Part shown: positions 37,889 through 49,634 of the stretch, in pieces | Layout: each line of letters begins with the position of its first letter | How positions within the stretch are numbered: position 1 is the first letter of the stretch | Source: Bretschneidera sinensis | Taxonomy: Eukaryota > Streptophyta > Magnoliopsida > Brassicales > Akaniaceae | Assembly (NCBI GenBank): GCA_023935145.1 | Contig: CM043705.1 | Coordinates: 59,688,584-59,752,583, forward strand | Length of the DNA: 64,000 nt | Reading direction: 5' to 3' | Notes under the pieces: model-generated | Database searches by the model: none | What the model was told of the DNA's origin: nothing | What the model saw: only the letters and a program-made list of their open reading frames with translations | Position numbers and translations under genes: made by a program

Positions 37889-38367
37889 TATTTGCTGATA
37901 TGTGAGATGTATGACATTTATCGGAGATGTTCCTAATTCTTTATTGGTTTTAAACCGCATTCATAGTGGAGAAAGTGAAAAACCAAATAAACACATGGGA
38001 TCAAAATGAAATTACCCAAAAAAAATATATGAATGGATCAGAGAACCCATAATTGCTAGCTAGCGTGGAAACTGAAACAAGAATACAATAAAAAAAAATT
38101 GAAAGAGAAGAAAATCCAAGGCGTTTTGCATTAAATTCTTTTTTTTTTTGCTTATAATTATTAAATTTAAACATCTACCAATTAAATGGAACAAAAATTA
38201 CGATCTCAAACTCACGGAAAATTACGCTCGAGCTCACCAAATCAGTTACCAATTAATATATCCTTAACTGCAACGTAGAAAAGCGTATGTAAATGGACGG
38301 AAACTGAAGATGAGTAATCATTTCTTTTTTCTCTACACATTTTACGAACTGCATAATTATTATCTTT

Positions 38368-38381
38368 TATAAAGCTATAAA
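38368..38381 (+). promoter_or_regulatory. Native proximal promoter of T9 (double TATAAA)
   Basis: TATAAA at 38368-38373 and 38376-38381. The solo LTR lies downstream, so transcription from here would place the LTR in a leader of over 400 nt. Confidence 0.45.
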
Positions 38382-38455
38382 GCAAGTAGCTTAATTACTC
38401 CACTACTACAGCAGTATTTAAGAGTTAATTAATCAACGGGCTTTGAGTTGTTGAT

Positions 38456-38769
38456 TGTAAAAGAATACAAAATGTTTGAATGAATTCTATTTTATGATAT
38501 TTCAGGCTTGCGGTTTACAGCAGTATATATAAAAACAATTGTGACCGATTTCCTAAATATTTGCAACATGTGAACATAGTTTAAATGTCTATACAGCTAT
38601 ACAATTATCTCTAAATTTCTGCAGGAATCTCGTGGAATAATTGCTGCATTATCTTCGGTTACATGTAGGTATAGCAGACATGATTTCCTAGTCTTCGGCA
38701 GGATCTTTATTGGAATGATTCTCCTGATTAGCAGCAGTGATTTAAGATGAAATCACTTGATCTTCTACA
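38456..38769 (-). mobile_element. Solo copia LTR upstream of T9 (314 bp, TTGAT duplication)
   Basis: TG...CA-bounded sequence flanked by TTGAT at 38451-38455 and 38770-38774. It matches the 5' LTRs of the truncated elements before T1, T10 and T12 and lies at the same position relative to the gene. The intact target duplication and lack of internal sequence fit LTR-LTR recombination of a once complete element. Confidence 0.9.
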
Positions 38770-38852
38770 TTGATGAACAAAATGAATTAGTAGTAATAAG
38801 TCCATCTCCTTAATTATTTTTGTGTCTTATATTTAAACACTGACGATAAAAA

Positions 38853-41346
38853 ATGGGTGCTTGGCTTCCTATATTTCTTGCTGGTGCAATAGCTTTTGAA
38901 GTTTTTGGGGGAAAAGAGGAAGTCAAAGAATGGTGGAAGAAATACGGGATCAAATTTAAACCTGACGACCCTTGCTATCCATGTAAGAAAGGCTATAGGA
39001 CAGATTATGATTGTCGTAAGTGCAAAATAAAAGTAACCTTTGGAATACAAAACGCCGCTATGAAGTATATAGATATGAAACGACTGATTACTGTAATTAT
39101 TTTGAGGGGAGTTGGGATTATCACAATGATACTACGTCTTCTTACCCTTTTTACAGCTCAGAAAGTTGCCATTTTATAGAAAAACAATTTGATTGCCATA
39201 AAAATGGTCGACCAGACAAAGATTATCTTAAGTACAGATGGAAGCCCAATTCATGCACGTTACCAAAGTACGTACATATTTACCAACCTTAATTTTCCTC
39301 TCTAAAGTCATTTACTAATTTAATAATTAATTACATGACTTATAAGACAATTTATATATATAAACAGATTTAACGGGAAAGATTTCTTGAGGAGATTTAA
39401 AGGAAAACGGATCATGTTTATTGGGGATTCAATGGGTCTTAATCAATGGCAGTCACTCACATGCATGCTTCATACAGCAGAACCACATGCTAAATATACC
39501 TTAACGAGGAAAAGAGGTCTCTCCACATTTAGCTTCCCGGTATGAGAATTTTCTTTTTCCTTTGAATTACTTTGTCTAAATTATCTTAGGTTAAATTTGG
39601 TATTCGTTTAAACTTTGGTGATGAACACTACACTTTTCTTGTTAGTGTAATTTTTTTTTTTAAAAAAAAAGAGAGGGGCAGTGCGTAGAAGAAGAAAGTT
39701 CGTCATCAAAATAATTCAGAGGTCCCCTTCAATAATTGGGGAGAATATTTAGATTTCAATGCATCATTTGAATGAGTCACGTCAATATTATGGATGTTGT
39801 GAAATTCATCCAATGATGAATCAATCTCATAAACCATTTTTTAATAAAAAGAAAAACAAAATCTATCTATGATACCCTTAATTCATGTAGTGGAGAATAA
39901 AACCACTAACCACTCATTTACTAAATTGTTACGATTACTAAAATATCATACCGCACTTCAATTTCATTTTTCTTTTTGTAGAGCTACAATGTTTCGTTAA
40001 TGTTCTCCCGCAATGCACTGCTAGTTGATGTTGTTAGGGAGAAAGGTCGGCGAATTTTAAAACTTAATTCCATTAACGATGGAGAAATATGGAAGGGAAT
40101 CGATGCATTGATCTTCAATACATGGCATTGGTGGCTTCACAGTGGATCCAAAACACCGTAAGTTTTTCATTAACACTTGATTTGTGTCTCTAAATATTGA
40201 GGATTTTTTTTAACTGAAAAGTGCAATCAATCATATATACCCTCTTCATATGTTTGTGTTCATAGATTGAATTCTATTAAAAAAGACAATTGATTCCCTT
40301 GAACCGCAATCTCAGGTGTCTATCCTTCAAAAATATTAGTTGAAGTTACTTTTGGTTTTATAGAACCTTATATATATACCAGGATCTTTTCCATTACATT
40401 GGTTCATCACATGATTTCTGAGTTGTTCACTCTGACCTTGCATACGAGGATCACAATCTCGTTGAAATTTCAAATTTCCACGCATCTTGACCATTTCATA
40501 TCGTTTTACCAAATAACTCAGGATTTTCCAATAAAATTCAGAATTTGTGTGATATTTCGAAAATTCCTTCAATTTCCATGAATAGATAGGTAATATTTCG
40601 AGGAATTTTTTTTTGTCAATTTCTGGAAATTGAACAAATTAATTCTTGATGATGGAATTTTTTACCCTTTTACAATTTCAAATTGAAATCGAAATTTTCA
40701 TCTGTACTTCCGTATTTCTTTTACTCTCGAAATCTTTGTTTAAATCAAAATTAAAAACCTTGCTTTTATGTGATATTTCTATTCTAAAAAAAAAAAAATT
40801 AACCTTACAGATGGGATGTTATTCAAGATGGGGAATCTACATACAAAGACATGGATCGCTTGGTTGCATATGAGAAAGCATTGAATACGTGGGCTAGATG
40901 GGTAAATTCTAATGTGGATACTACCAAAACCAAAATCTTCTTCCAGGGTGTTTCTCCAGATCATCACAAGTAAGTAAATTTCTATAGAGTGTCGTATGTA
41001 TTTGTTACATATCTTCATATTTTTCTTTCTTTTTTTGTAACACATTTGAAGAGATTGGGGGGATCAAAATGCGAAGACTTGTAAAGGGGAAACACATCCA
41101 TTGCTTGAGTCTAAGTATCCAGGAGGTTTACATAAAGCGGAAGCAATTCTAGAAAAAGTAATAGGTACAATGCAAAAGAAAGTTCATTTGCTTAAGGTGA
41201 CAACCTTATCACAACTAAGGAAAGATGGTCACCCCTCGTCCTACGGTCATGTAGAATCCCTTGGAACAGACTGCAGCCATTGTTGTCACCCCGGACTTCC
41301 TGATACCTGGAATGAACTCCTATATGCAACTCTACTTCAGAGCTAG
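38853..41346 (+). pseudogene. T9: TBL pseudogene, 1-nt deletion in exon 1
   Basis: Exons equivalent to 38853-39267, 39368-39539, 39982-40157, 40811-40969 and 41052-41346. A run of CCC is CC near 39037-39039, shifting the frame after about residue 62. The downstream codons are still open in the other frame. GDS is intact. The intron-4 acceptor is CAT instead of CAG, with an in-phase AG six bases downstream. Near the C-terminus DCSHWCLPG is DCSHCCHPG. If the single-base deletion is an assembly error, this copy would be like T11 and T13. Confidence 0.75.
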
Positions 41347-43033
41347 ATTATTTTCAAATCAAAGTTTTCCACAAGAAAGCATAACGTGAAACACACTTGT
41401 AATTCCTATCTTGTTCCTTAATGAATAACTAATCAAAATCTAACTAAATTATATAAAATCTTATTCTGGCCTACATGTACAAGTTAGTGGCTAAATAAAG
41501 TACCAAAAATAAGAAAAAAAATTAATAGATGGGAGAGGCTATTTCTGCAGCAGAAATTGCTTCTTCCACAAAATTATTTTGTTCTTTTTAGTGACGTATG
41601 TGTCATTAAAATAAAAAAAAATAATTTGAAAGCAGCTATGTCCTGTCAGCGAACCATATAGGAATTTGTGTTGCAAAATCACGATTGTTGGTTCTTCCAT
41701 TCAGCAAGAATTACTAGGTTAACACAATGGAGAGAAAGAAAGACCTGAAGAAGCAAGGTTTTCTTTTTCCTCACACTGACCGGGATTTATTTGTAGTTTT
41801 TGAAATTAAGCCAGTCTTCAACACAATTTACTATTCTATATGAACAAGTGATCTTCCTAATAAAAAGTACTGTATGTTGATAAGACAGTACTACTCTTCA
41901 CGCAGTTAAATACATTAAATCGATATCTTCTTTTCTTCACAGAATTACAATTCGAATTTACTTATACAATTGCAAATCTTTTACAAATTAAACAATCAAT
42001 TTATTTTACATTGAACTCTTGTTTTTCTGGCCTGCTCCTCCTAGAGGTTGCACTGAATCCTGCCATATGTATGTGAGCTAAGATGGCGGTAGTGGTTCAA
42101 ACCCGCTTCGTTGTCATCCCTAATGAATATTTGACGCTGTGATTTCTGCAATTTTTAAAAGATTTTCCCTTATCTTATTAAAATATTCGTTTAATTCCAC
42201 CCGAAAAAATATTTAATTCTATGTAGAAAAAGAATTCATCTAAACAATTTAGTACTCTATCTAAAAGTTGTAATTATTTTTTTAGATATAAATATTACTC
42301 CATATAATTGATAGTAATGTAATTAATATATTTATATATCATGACAACATTCACGTAGGCAATGATGAGATGCTGAACATTTCATTTACCTTACACATAT
42401 TGTAATTATTTGATTAAATGTGAAAAACATTAAAAAGAAAAAAATAACTCTACTTAATTTCAAACTCAAATAGTGGCCTAAAAATTTTATTTAAAAAAAT
42501 AATTGTCTTGAAAGAAGTTTATATACATTCAAAATTCAGGTACACATTAATCTTTAGTCACTTAAAATAATAGTTTCCTCGTGTTTATTTGCCTAATCCA
42601 ATTCAAATAACATATTAATTTTTATATAAATTAATTTCTCTCATTGTTAACAAAAATAGTTTAAAATATAAACTACTGCAACAGAACTATAGTGTTGGGA
42701 CGAGCATTGCACGAGTACATAATTTGTATATATTATACTTTATTAAAGACTTGGGTAAAATGTCATTAGCTTCCATTTTTTGGATTTTGTTTTCAAACTA
42801 CGGAATTTGATATTTGCTGATATGTGAGATGTATGACATTTATCGGAGATGTTCCTAATTCTTTATTGGTTTTAAACCGCATTCATAGTGGAGAAAGTGA
42901 AAAACCAAATAAACACATGGGATCAAAATGAAATTACCCAAAAAAAATATATGAATGGATCAGAGAACCCATAATTGCTAGCTAGCGTGGAAACTGAAAC
43001 AAGAATACAATAAAAAAAAATTGAAAGAGAAGA
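41347..43033. other. Spacer T9-T10, left part
   Basis: 3' flank of T9 and distal upstream of T10. Carries GGGACGAGC (no G-box) near 42695-42703, as before T1, T9 and T12. No gene. Confidence 0.85.
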
Positions 43034-43272
43034 CATCTGGTGGCGATGACATCAGATTGAGCGGGAGATGACATCTGGTGGCGAGAAAGTCTGGCTTCTG
43101 TGGTGAGCAAAAGCGAGTAAATTTCCTCCAGTGTTACCTTGTCAGTGCGAGCCGAGATGGCTGCCACAAAGCTGTCATATTCGTGGCCTAATCCTGCAAG
43201 AACATAGGTGATGACATCTTCACAACTCATAGGTTGTCCTGCAACAGCTAATTCATCAGTGAGTTTCTTAAT

Positions 43273-44099
43273 TGTTGTTATTTGTCTAAGTTTCAAACAT
43301 ATCCAAACATGGTCTAAGTTTGGTTAATGTCCAAACCAATTGTGGGATATCAAAGTTCAGCAAGTTATAAGGTTGCACACATGTGTGTGCTTCAATTTTG
43401 AGCATGGGAAGGTCAGTCACACTGCTGTGGAAGTTTCTGCCCACAGGCAGGAGGTGTGCGCACATCATCAGGAGGCTGCAGTATCAGGTCACGCCGCAGC
43501 ACACAGCACCACACCAAAACGCACAGCATCACTTGGAGAGTGATGAAGGGCTGAGATTAAAGGAAGAACATGATCAAAGGGTCAAGAATGATTCACAAGA
43601 TTTTCCAAGAATTAAGAGGCTATAAAAAGGGTTTCCTAGCCTCATTTCAAGTGGTGAAAAAAGTGTGTGAGAGAACCACACAGGTTGTGACATTGTGAGA
43701 TCATTGTAAACACAAGAGAGAATTGTGTGAGAGACATAAACACAAGAGGGACTCTTGTAGTGAGGCTGGTTGTAAAGAAGAGAGGTTAGTAGAGAATTGA
43801 TAGAAAGCATTGTAATAGGTCTATCACTTTCTCGTTCTCTTCTTGGTTCTTCAAGAACTTGGATTCTTGAAGGGGATTGCTGTAACTTTGTAAGAACCAT
43901 TGAGATAGTGCAGAGAGTTCGGAGGAACTCACGGGTACGTAGGCACATTGCCGAACCTCGACAACAAATTACTTGTCTTCTTTCTTTCTTTGATTTTCTG
44001 TTCTTGTGTTCGATTGCTGAAATTCTTTCTACAAGTCATTCAAGACTTGGGTGTTTGGAAGATCACCACCTGGGCATCTTGTCAAGGTGATTTCCAACA
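43273..44099 (+). mobile_element. Nested solo LTR in E2 (827 bp)
   Basis: Same ends (TGTTG/CAACA), length and TTAAT duplication as the one in E1, with few substitutions. Confidence 0.85.
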
Positions 44100-44628
44100 T
44101 TAATAAAGAGAAAATATTCTGTGGCAGACTTGCTGCCTTTTGTTGCTGTTGCTAGTTGTGTTCGGATCTGCACAGTTCCTGCACGAGATCGGGATGAAAA
44201 ATTTTCATCCAGAGCATGCCACACAGCAGACGAAGTAGTATGATTTACTACTTGAGCAAGCACTCCTTCAGTGAGAGAAGACATGAGGGTACTAAGGATA
44301 AGATTATCCTGGCGTATCCAATAAGAGTAGGCAGGATTGGGTGTTTCAAAGATGACATGAGTTTCTGGATGGGAAACAGAGACAGATTTAGGAGGTTTGG
44401 GAATGGTACCATCAAGATATCCAAAGAGGTCTTGGCCAAGAAAATATGGCACCATTTGTGCCTTCCAAAGAATGTAATTATCGGGGCTAAGTTTGACAGT
44501 TACTATGTTAGACATAGTAAGAACAGAGGGAGATTGAGAGGGTTGAATATTAACAGTCGTAAAGGAATCAGAAGAAGAGGAAGACGTGGCTTGTAGACGT
44601 TGATCTTTTGATGGCTAATCTGATACAA

Positions 44629-44949
44629 TGTAAAAGAATACAAAATACAAAATGTTTGAATGAATTCTATTTTCTGATATTCCAGGCTTGCGGTTTACAG
44701 CAGTATATATAAAAACAATTGTGACCGATTTCCTAAATATTTGCAACATGTGAACATAGTTTAAAAGTCAATACAGCTATACAATTATCTCTAAATTTCA
44801 GCAAGAATCTAGTGGAATAATTGCTGCATTATCTTCGGTTACATGTAGGTATAGCAGACATGATTTCCTAGTCTTCGGCAGGATCTTTATTGGAATGATT
44901 CTCCTGATTTGCAGCAGTGATTTCAGATGAAATCACTTGATCTTCTACA
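44629..44949 (-). repeat. 5' LTR of E2 (321 bp)
   Basis: Same length and ends as the E1 LTR. TATATAAA in the plus orientation lies about 325 bp before the T10 start, the only TATA-like element near that gene. Confidence 0.85.
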
Positions 44950-45032
44950 TTGATGAACAAAATGAATTAGTAGTAATAAGTCCATCTCCTTAATTATTTT
45001 TGTGTCTTATATTTAAACACTGACGATAAAAA

Positions 45033-47527
45033 ATGGGTGCTTGGCTTCCTATATTTCTTGCTGGTGCAATAGCTTTTGAAGTTTTTGGGGGAAAAGAGGA
45101 AGTCAAAGAATGGTGGAAGAAATACGGGATCAAATTTAAACCTGACGACCCTTCCTATCCATGTAAGAAAGGCTATAGGACAGATTATGATTGTCGTAAG
45201 TGCAAAATAAAAGTAACCCTTTGGAATACAAAACGCCGCTATGAAGTATATAGATATGAAACGACTGATTACTGTAATTATTTTGAGGGGAGTTGGGATT
45301 ATCACAATGATACCACGTCTTCTTACCCTTTTTACAGCTCAGAAAGTTGCCCTTTTATAGAAACACAATTTGATTGCCATAAAAATGGTCGACCAGACAA
45401 AGATTATCTTAAGTACAGATCGAAGCCCAATTCATGCACATTACCAAAGTACGTACATATTTACCAACCTTAATTTTCCTCTCTAAAGTCGTTTACTAAT
45501 TTAATAATTAATTACATGACTTATAAGACAATTTATATATATAAACAGATTTAACGGGAAAGATTTCTTGAGGAGATTTAAAGGAAAACGGATCATGTTT
45601 ATTGGGGATTCAATGGGTCTTAATCAATGGCAGTCACTCACATGCATGCTTCATACAGCAGAACCACATGCTAAATATACCTTAACGAGGAAAAGAGGTC
45701 TCTCCACATTTAGCTTCCCGGTATGAGAATTTTCTTTTTCCTTTGAATTACTTTGTCTAAATTATCTTAGGTTAAATTTGGTATTCGTTTAAACTTTGGT
45801 GATGAACACTACACTTTTCTTGTTAGTGGAATTTTTTTTTTTAAAAAAAAAGAGAGGGGCAGTGCGTAGAAGAAGAAAGTTCGTCATCAAAATAATTCAG
45901 AGGTCCCCTTCAATAATTGGGGAGAATATTTAGATTTCAATGCATCATTTGAATGAGTCACGTCAATATTATGGATGTTGTGACATTCATCCAATGATGA
46001 ATCAATCTCATAAACCATTTTTTAATAAAAAGAAAAACAAAATCTATCTATGGTACCCTTAATTCATGTAGTGGAGAATAAAACCACTAACCACTCATTT
46101 ACTAAATTGTTACGATTACTAAAATATCATACCGCACTTCAATTTCATTTTTCTTTTTGTAGAGCTACAATGTTTCGTTAATGTTCTCCCGCAATGCACT
46201 GCTAGTTGATGTTGTTAGTGAGGAAGGTCGGCGAATTTTAAAACTTAATTCCATTAACGATGGAGAAATATGGAAGGGAATCGATGCATTGATCTTCAAT
46301 ACATGGCATTGGTGGCTTCACAGTGGATCCAAAACACCGTAAGTTTTTCATTAACACTTGATTTGTGTCTCTAAATATTGAGGCTTTTTTTTAACTGAAA
46401 AGTGCAATCAATCATATATACCCTCTTCATATGTTTGTGTTCATAGATTAAATTCTATTAAAAAAGACAATTGATTCCCTTGAACCGCAATCTCAGGTGT
46501 CTATCCTTCAAAAATATTAGTTGAAGTTACTTTTGGTTTTCTAGAACCTTATATATATACCAGGATCTTTTCCATTACATTGGTTCATCACATGATTTCT
46601 GAGTTGTTCACTCTGACCTTGCATACGAGGATCACAATCTCGTTGAAATTTCAAATTTCCACGCATCTTGACCATTTCATATCGTTTTACCAAATAACTC
46701 AGGATTTTCCAATAAAATTCTGAATCTGTGTGATATTTCGAAAATTCCTTCAATTTCCATGAATAGATAGGTAATATTTCGAGGAATTTTTTTTTGTCAA
46801 TTTCTGGAAATTGAACAAATTAATTCTTGATGATGGAATTTTTTACCCTTTTACAATTTCAAATTGAAATCGAAATTTTCATCTGTACTTCCGTATTTCT
46901 TTTAGTCTCGAAATCTTTGTTGAAATCAAAATTAAAAACCTTGCTTTTATGTGATATTTCTATTCTAAAAAAAAAAAAATTAACCTTACAGATGGGATGT
47001 TATTCAAGATGGGGAATCTACATACAAAGACATGGATCGCTTGGTTGCATACGAGAAAGCATTGAATACGTGGGCTAGATGGGTAAATTCTAATGTGGAT
47101 ACTACCAAAACCAAAATCTTCTTCCAAGGCGTTTCTCCAGATCATCACAAGTAAGTAAATTTCAATAGAGTGTCATATGTATTTGTTACATATCTTCATA
47201 TTTTTCTTTCTTTTTTTTTAACACAGTTCAAGAGATTGGGGGGATCAAAATGCGAAGACTTGCAAAGGGGAAACACATCCATTGCTTGAGTCTATGTATC
47301 CAGGAGGTTTACATAAAGCGGAAGCAATTCTAGAAAAACTAATAGGTACAATGCAAAAGAAAGTTCATCTGCTTAATGTGACAACCTTATCACAACTAAG
47401 GAAAGATGGTCACCCCTCGTCCTACGGTCATGTAGAATCCCTTGGAACAGACTGCAGCCATTGGTGTCTCCCCGGACTTCCTGATACCTGGAATGAACTC
47501 CTATATGCAACTCTACTTCAGAACTAG
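45033..47527 (+). CDS. T10: TBL family protein, open frame, substitutions in the N-terminal domain
   Basis: Exons 45033-45448, 45549-45720, 46163-46338, 46992-47150 and 47227-47527 give 407 residues with canonical splice sites, intact GDS and DCSHWCLPG. Differences from T2 include Cys41 to Ser, Lys111 to Thr and Trp130 to Ser, the last within the conserved RW..NSC stretch of PMR5N. The esterase domain looks competent. The native promoter is deleted and replaced by the E2 LTR, so expression, if any, would depend on retrotransposon sequence. Possibly functional, but the domain changes make this less certain than T2. Confidence 0.82.
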
Positions 47528-49634
47528 ATTATTTTCAAATCAATGTTTTCCACAAGAAAGCATAACGTGAAACACACTTGTAATTCCTACCTTGTTCCTT
47601 AATGAATAACTAATCAAAATCTAACTAAATTATATAAAATCTTATTCCGGCCTACATGTACAAGTTAGTGGCTAAATAGAGTACCAAAAATAAGAAAAAA
47701 AAATAATAGATGGGAGAGGCTATTTCTGCAGCAGAAATTGCTTCTTCCACAAAATTATTTTGTTATTTTTAGTGACGTATGTGTCATTAAAAGAAAAAAA
47801 ATAAATAATTTGAAAGCAGCTATGTCCTGTCAGCAAACCATATAGGAATTTGTGTTGCAAAATCACGATTGTTGCTTCTTCCATTCAGCAAGAATTACTA
47901 GGTTAACACAACGGAGAGAAAGAAAGACCTGAAGAAGCAAGGTTTTCTTTTTCCTCACACTGACCGGGATTTATTTGTCGTTTTTGAAATTAAGCCAGTC
48001 TTCAACACAATTTACTATTCTATATGAACAAGTGATCTTCCTAATAAAAAGTACTGTATGTTGATAAGACAGTGCTACTCTGTACGCAGTTAAATACATT
48101 AAATCGATATCTTCTTTTCTTCACAGAATTACAATTCGAATTTACTTATACAATTGCAAATCTTTTACAAATTAAACAATCAATTTATTTTACATTGAAC
48201 TCTTGCTTTTCTGGCCTACTCCTCCTAGAGGTTGCACTGAATCCTGCCATATGTATGTGAGCTAAGATGGCGGTAGTGGTTCAAACCCGCTTCGTTGTCA
48301 TCCCTATTGAATATTTGACGCTGTGATTTCTGCTATTTTTAAAAGATTTTCCGTTCTCTTATTAAAATATTCATCTAATTCCCCTCGAAAAAATATTTAA
48401 TTCTATGTAGAAAAAGAATTCATCTAAACAATTTAGTACTCTATCTAAAAGTTGTAATTATTTTTTTAGATATAAATATTACTCCATATAATTGACAGTA
48501 ATGTAATTAATATATATATATCATGACAACATTCACGTAGGCAATGATGAGATGCTGAACATTTCATTTACCTTACGCATATTGTAATTATTTGATTAAA
48601 TGTGAAAAACGTTAAAAAGAAAAAAATAACTCCACTTAATTTCAAACTCAAATAGTGGCCTAAAAATTTTATTTAAAAAAATCATTGTCTTGAAAGAAGT
48701 TTATATACATTCAAAATTCAGGTACACATTAATCTTAAGTCACTTAAAATAATAGTTTCCTCGTGTTTATTTGCCTAATCCAATTCAAATAACATATTAG
48801 TTTTTATATAAATTAATTTCTCTCATTGTTAACAAAAATAGTTTAAAATATAAACTACTGCAACAGTACTATAGTGTTGGCACGTGCATTGCACGAGTAC
48901 ATAATTTGTATATATTATAATTTATGAAAGACTTGGGTAAAATGTCATTAGATTCCATTTTTTGGATTTTGTTTTCAAACTACAGAATTTGATATTTGCT
49001 GATATGTGAGATGTATGACATTTATCGGAGATGTTCCTAATTCTTTATTGGTTTTAAACCGCATTCATGGTGGAGAAAGTGAAAAACCAAATAAACACAT
49101 GGGATCAAAACGAAATTACCCAAAAAATATATATGAATGGATCAGAGAACCCATAATTGCTAGCTAGCGTGGAAACTGAAACAAGAATACAATAAAAAAA
49201 AAATTGAAAGAGAAGAAAATCCAAGGCTTTTTGCATTAAATTCTTTTTTTTTTTTCGTTATAATTATTGAAGTTAAACTTCTACCAATTAAATGGAACAA
49301 AAATTACGATCTCAAACTCACGGAAAATTACGCTCGAGCTCACCAAATCAGTTACCAATTAATATATCCTTAACTGCAACGTAAAAAAGCGTATGTAAAT
49401 GGACGGAAACTGAAATGAGTAATCATTTCTTTTTTCTCTACACGTTTTACGAACTGCATAATTATTATCTTTTATAAAGCTATAAAGCAAGTAGCTTAAT
49501 TACTCCACTACTACAGCAGTATTTAAGAGTTAATTAACGGGCTTTGAGTTGTTGATGAACAAAATGAATTAGTAGTAATAAGTCCATCTCCTTAATTATT
49601 TTTGTGTCTTATATTTAAACACTGACGATAAAAA
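47528..49634. other. Spacer T10-T11
   Basis: No gene. Contains the 3'-flank elements (the hairpin has one mismatch, ACAGTGCT), a G-box near 48880 and the native T11 promoter. Confidence 0.85.
49473..49486 (+). promoter_or_regulatory. Native proximal promoter of T11 (double TATAAA)
   Basis: TATAAA at 49473-49478 and 49481-49486, about 155 bp before the start. Confidence 0.5.

Larger units (their letters stand above)
37889..38852. other. Shortened spacer T8-T9 with solo LTR
   Basis: The 3'-flank half of the normal spacer is deleted; the upstream half is kept, including GCTAGCTAGC and the native TATA boxes. A 314-bp solo copia LTR sits between the TATA boxes and the T9 start codon. No gene. 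Confidence 0.88.
43034..44949 (-). mobile_element. Truncated copia element E2 upstream of T10, split by the same solo LTR
   Basis: Same structure as E1: partial gag from 43034, nested 827-bp solo LTR 43273-44099 (TTAAT at 43268-43272 and 44100-44104), PBS 44617-44628, 5' LTR 44629-44949. The left junction GAGAAGA/CATCTGG is base-for-base that of E1, so both descend from one deletion event. The Cys codon after the gag Met in E1 is Ser here. Confidence 0.88.

Noticed and set aside
48072..48260. 62-codon ORF in the spacers before T11 and T13
   Set aside because: Short, low complexity, opened only by single variants in this sub-lineage.
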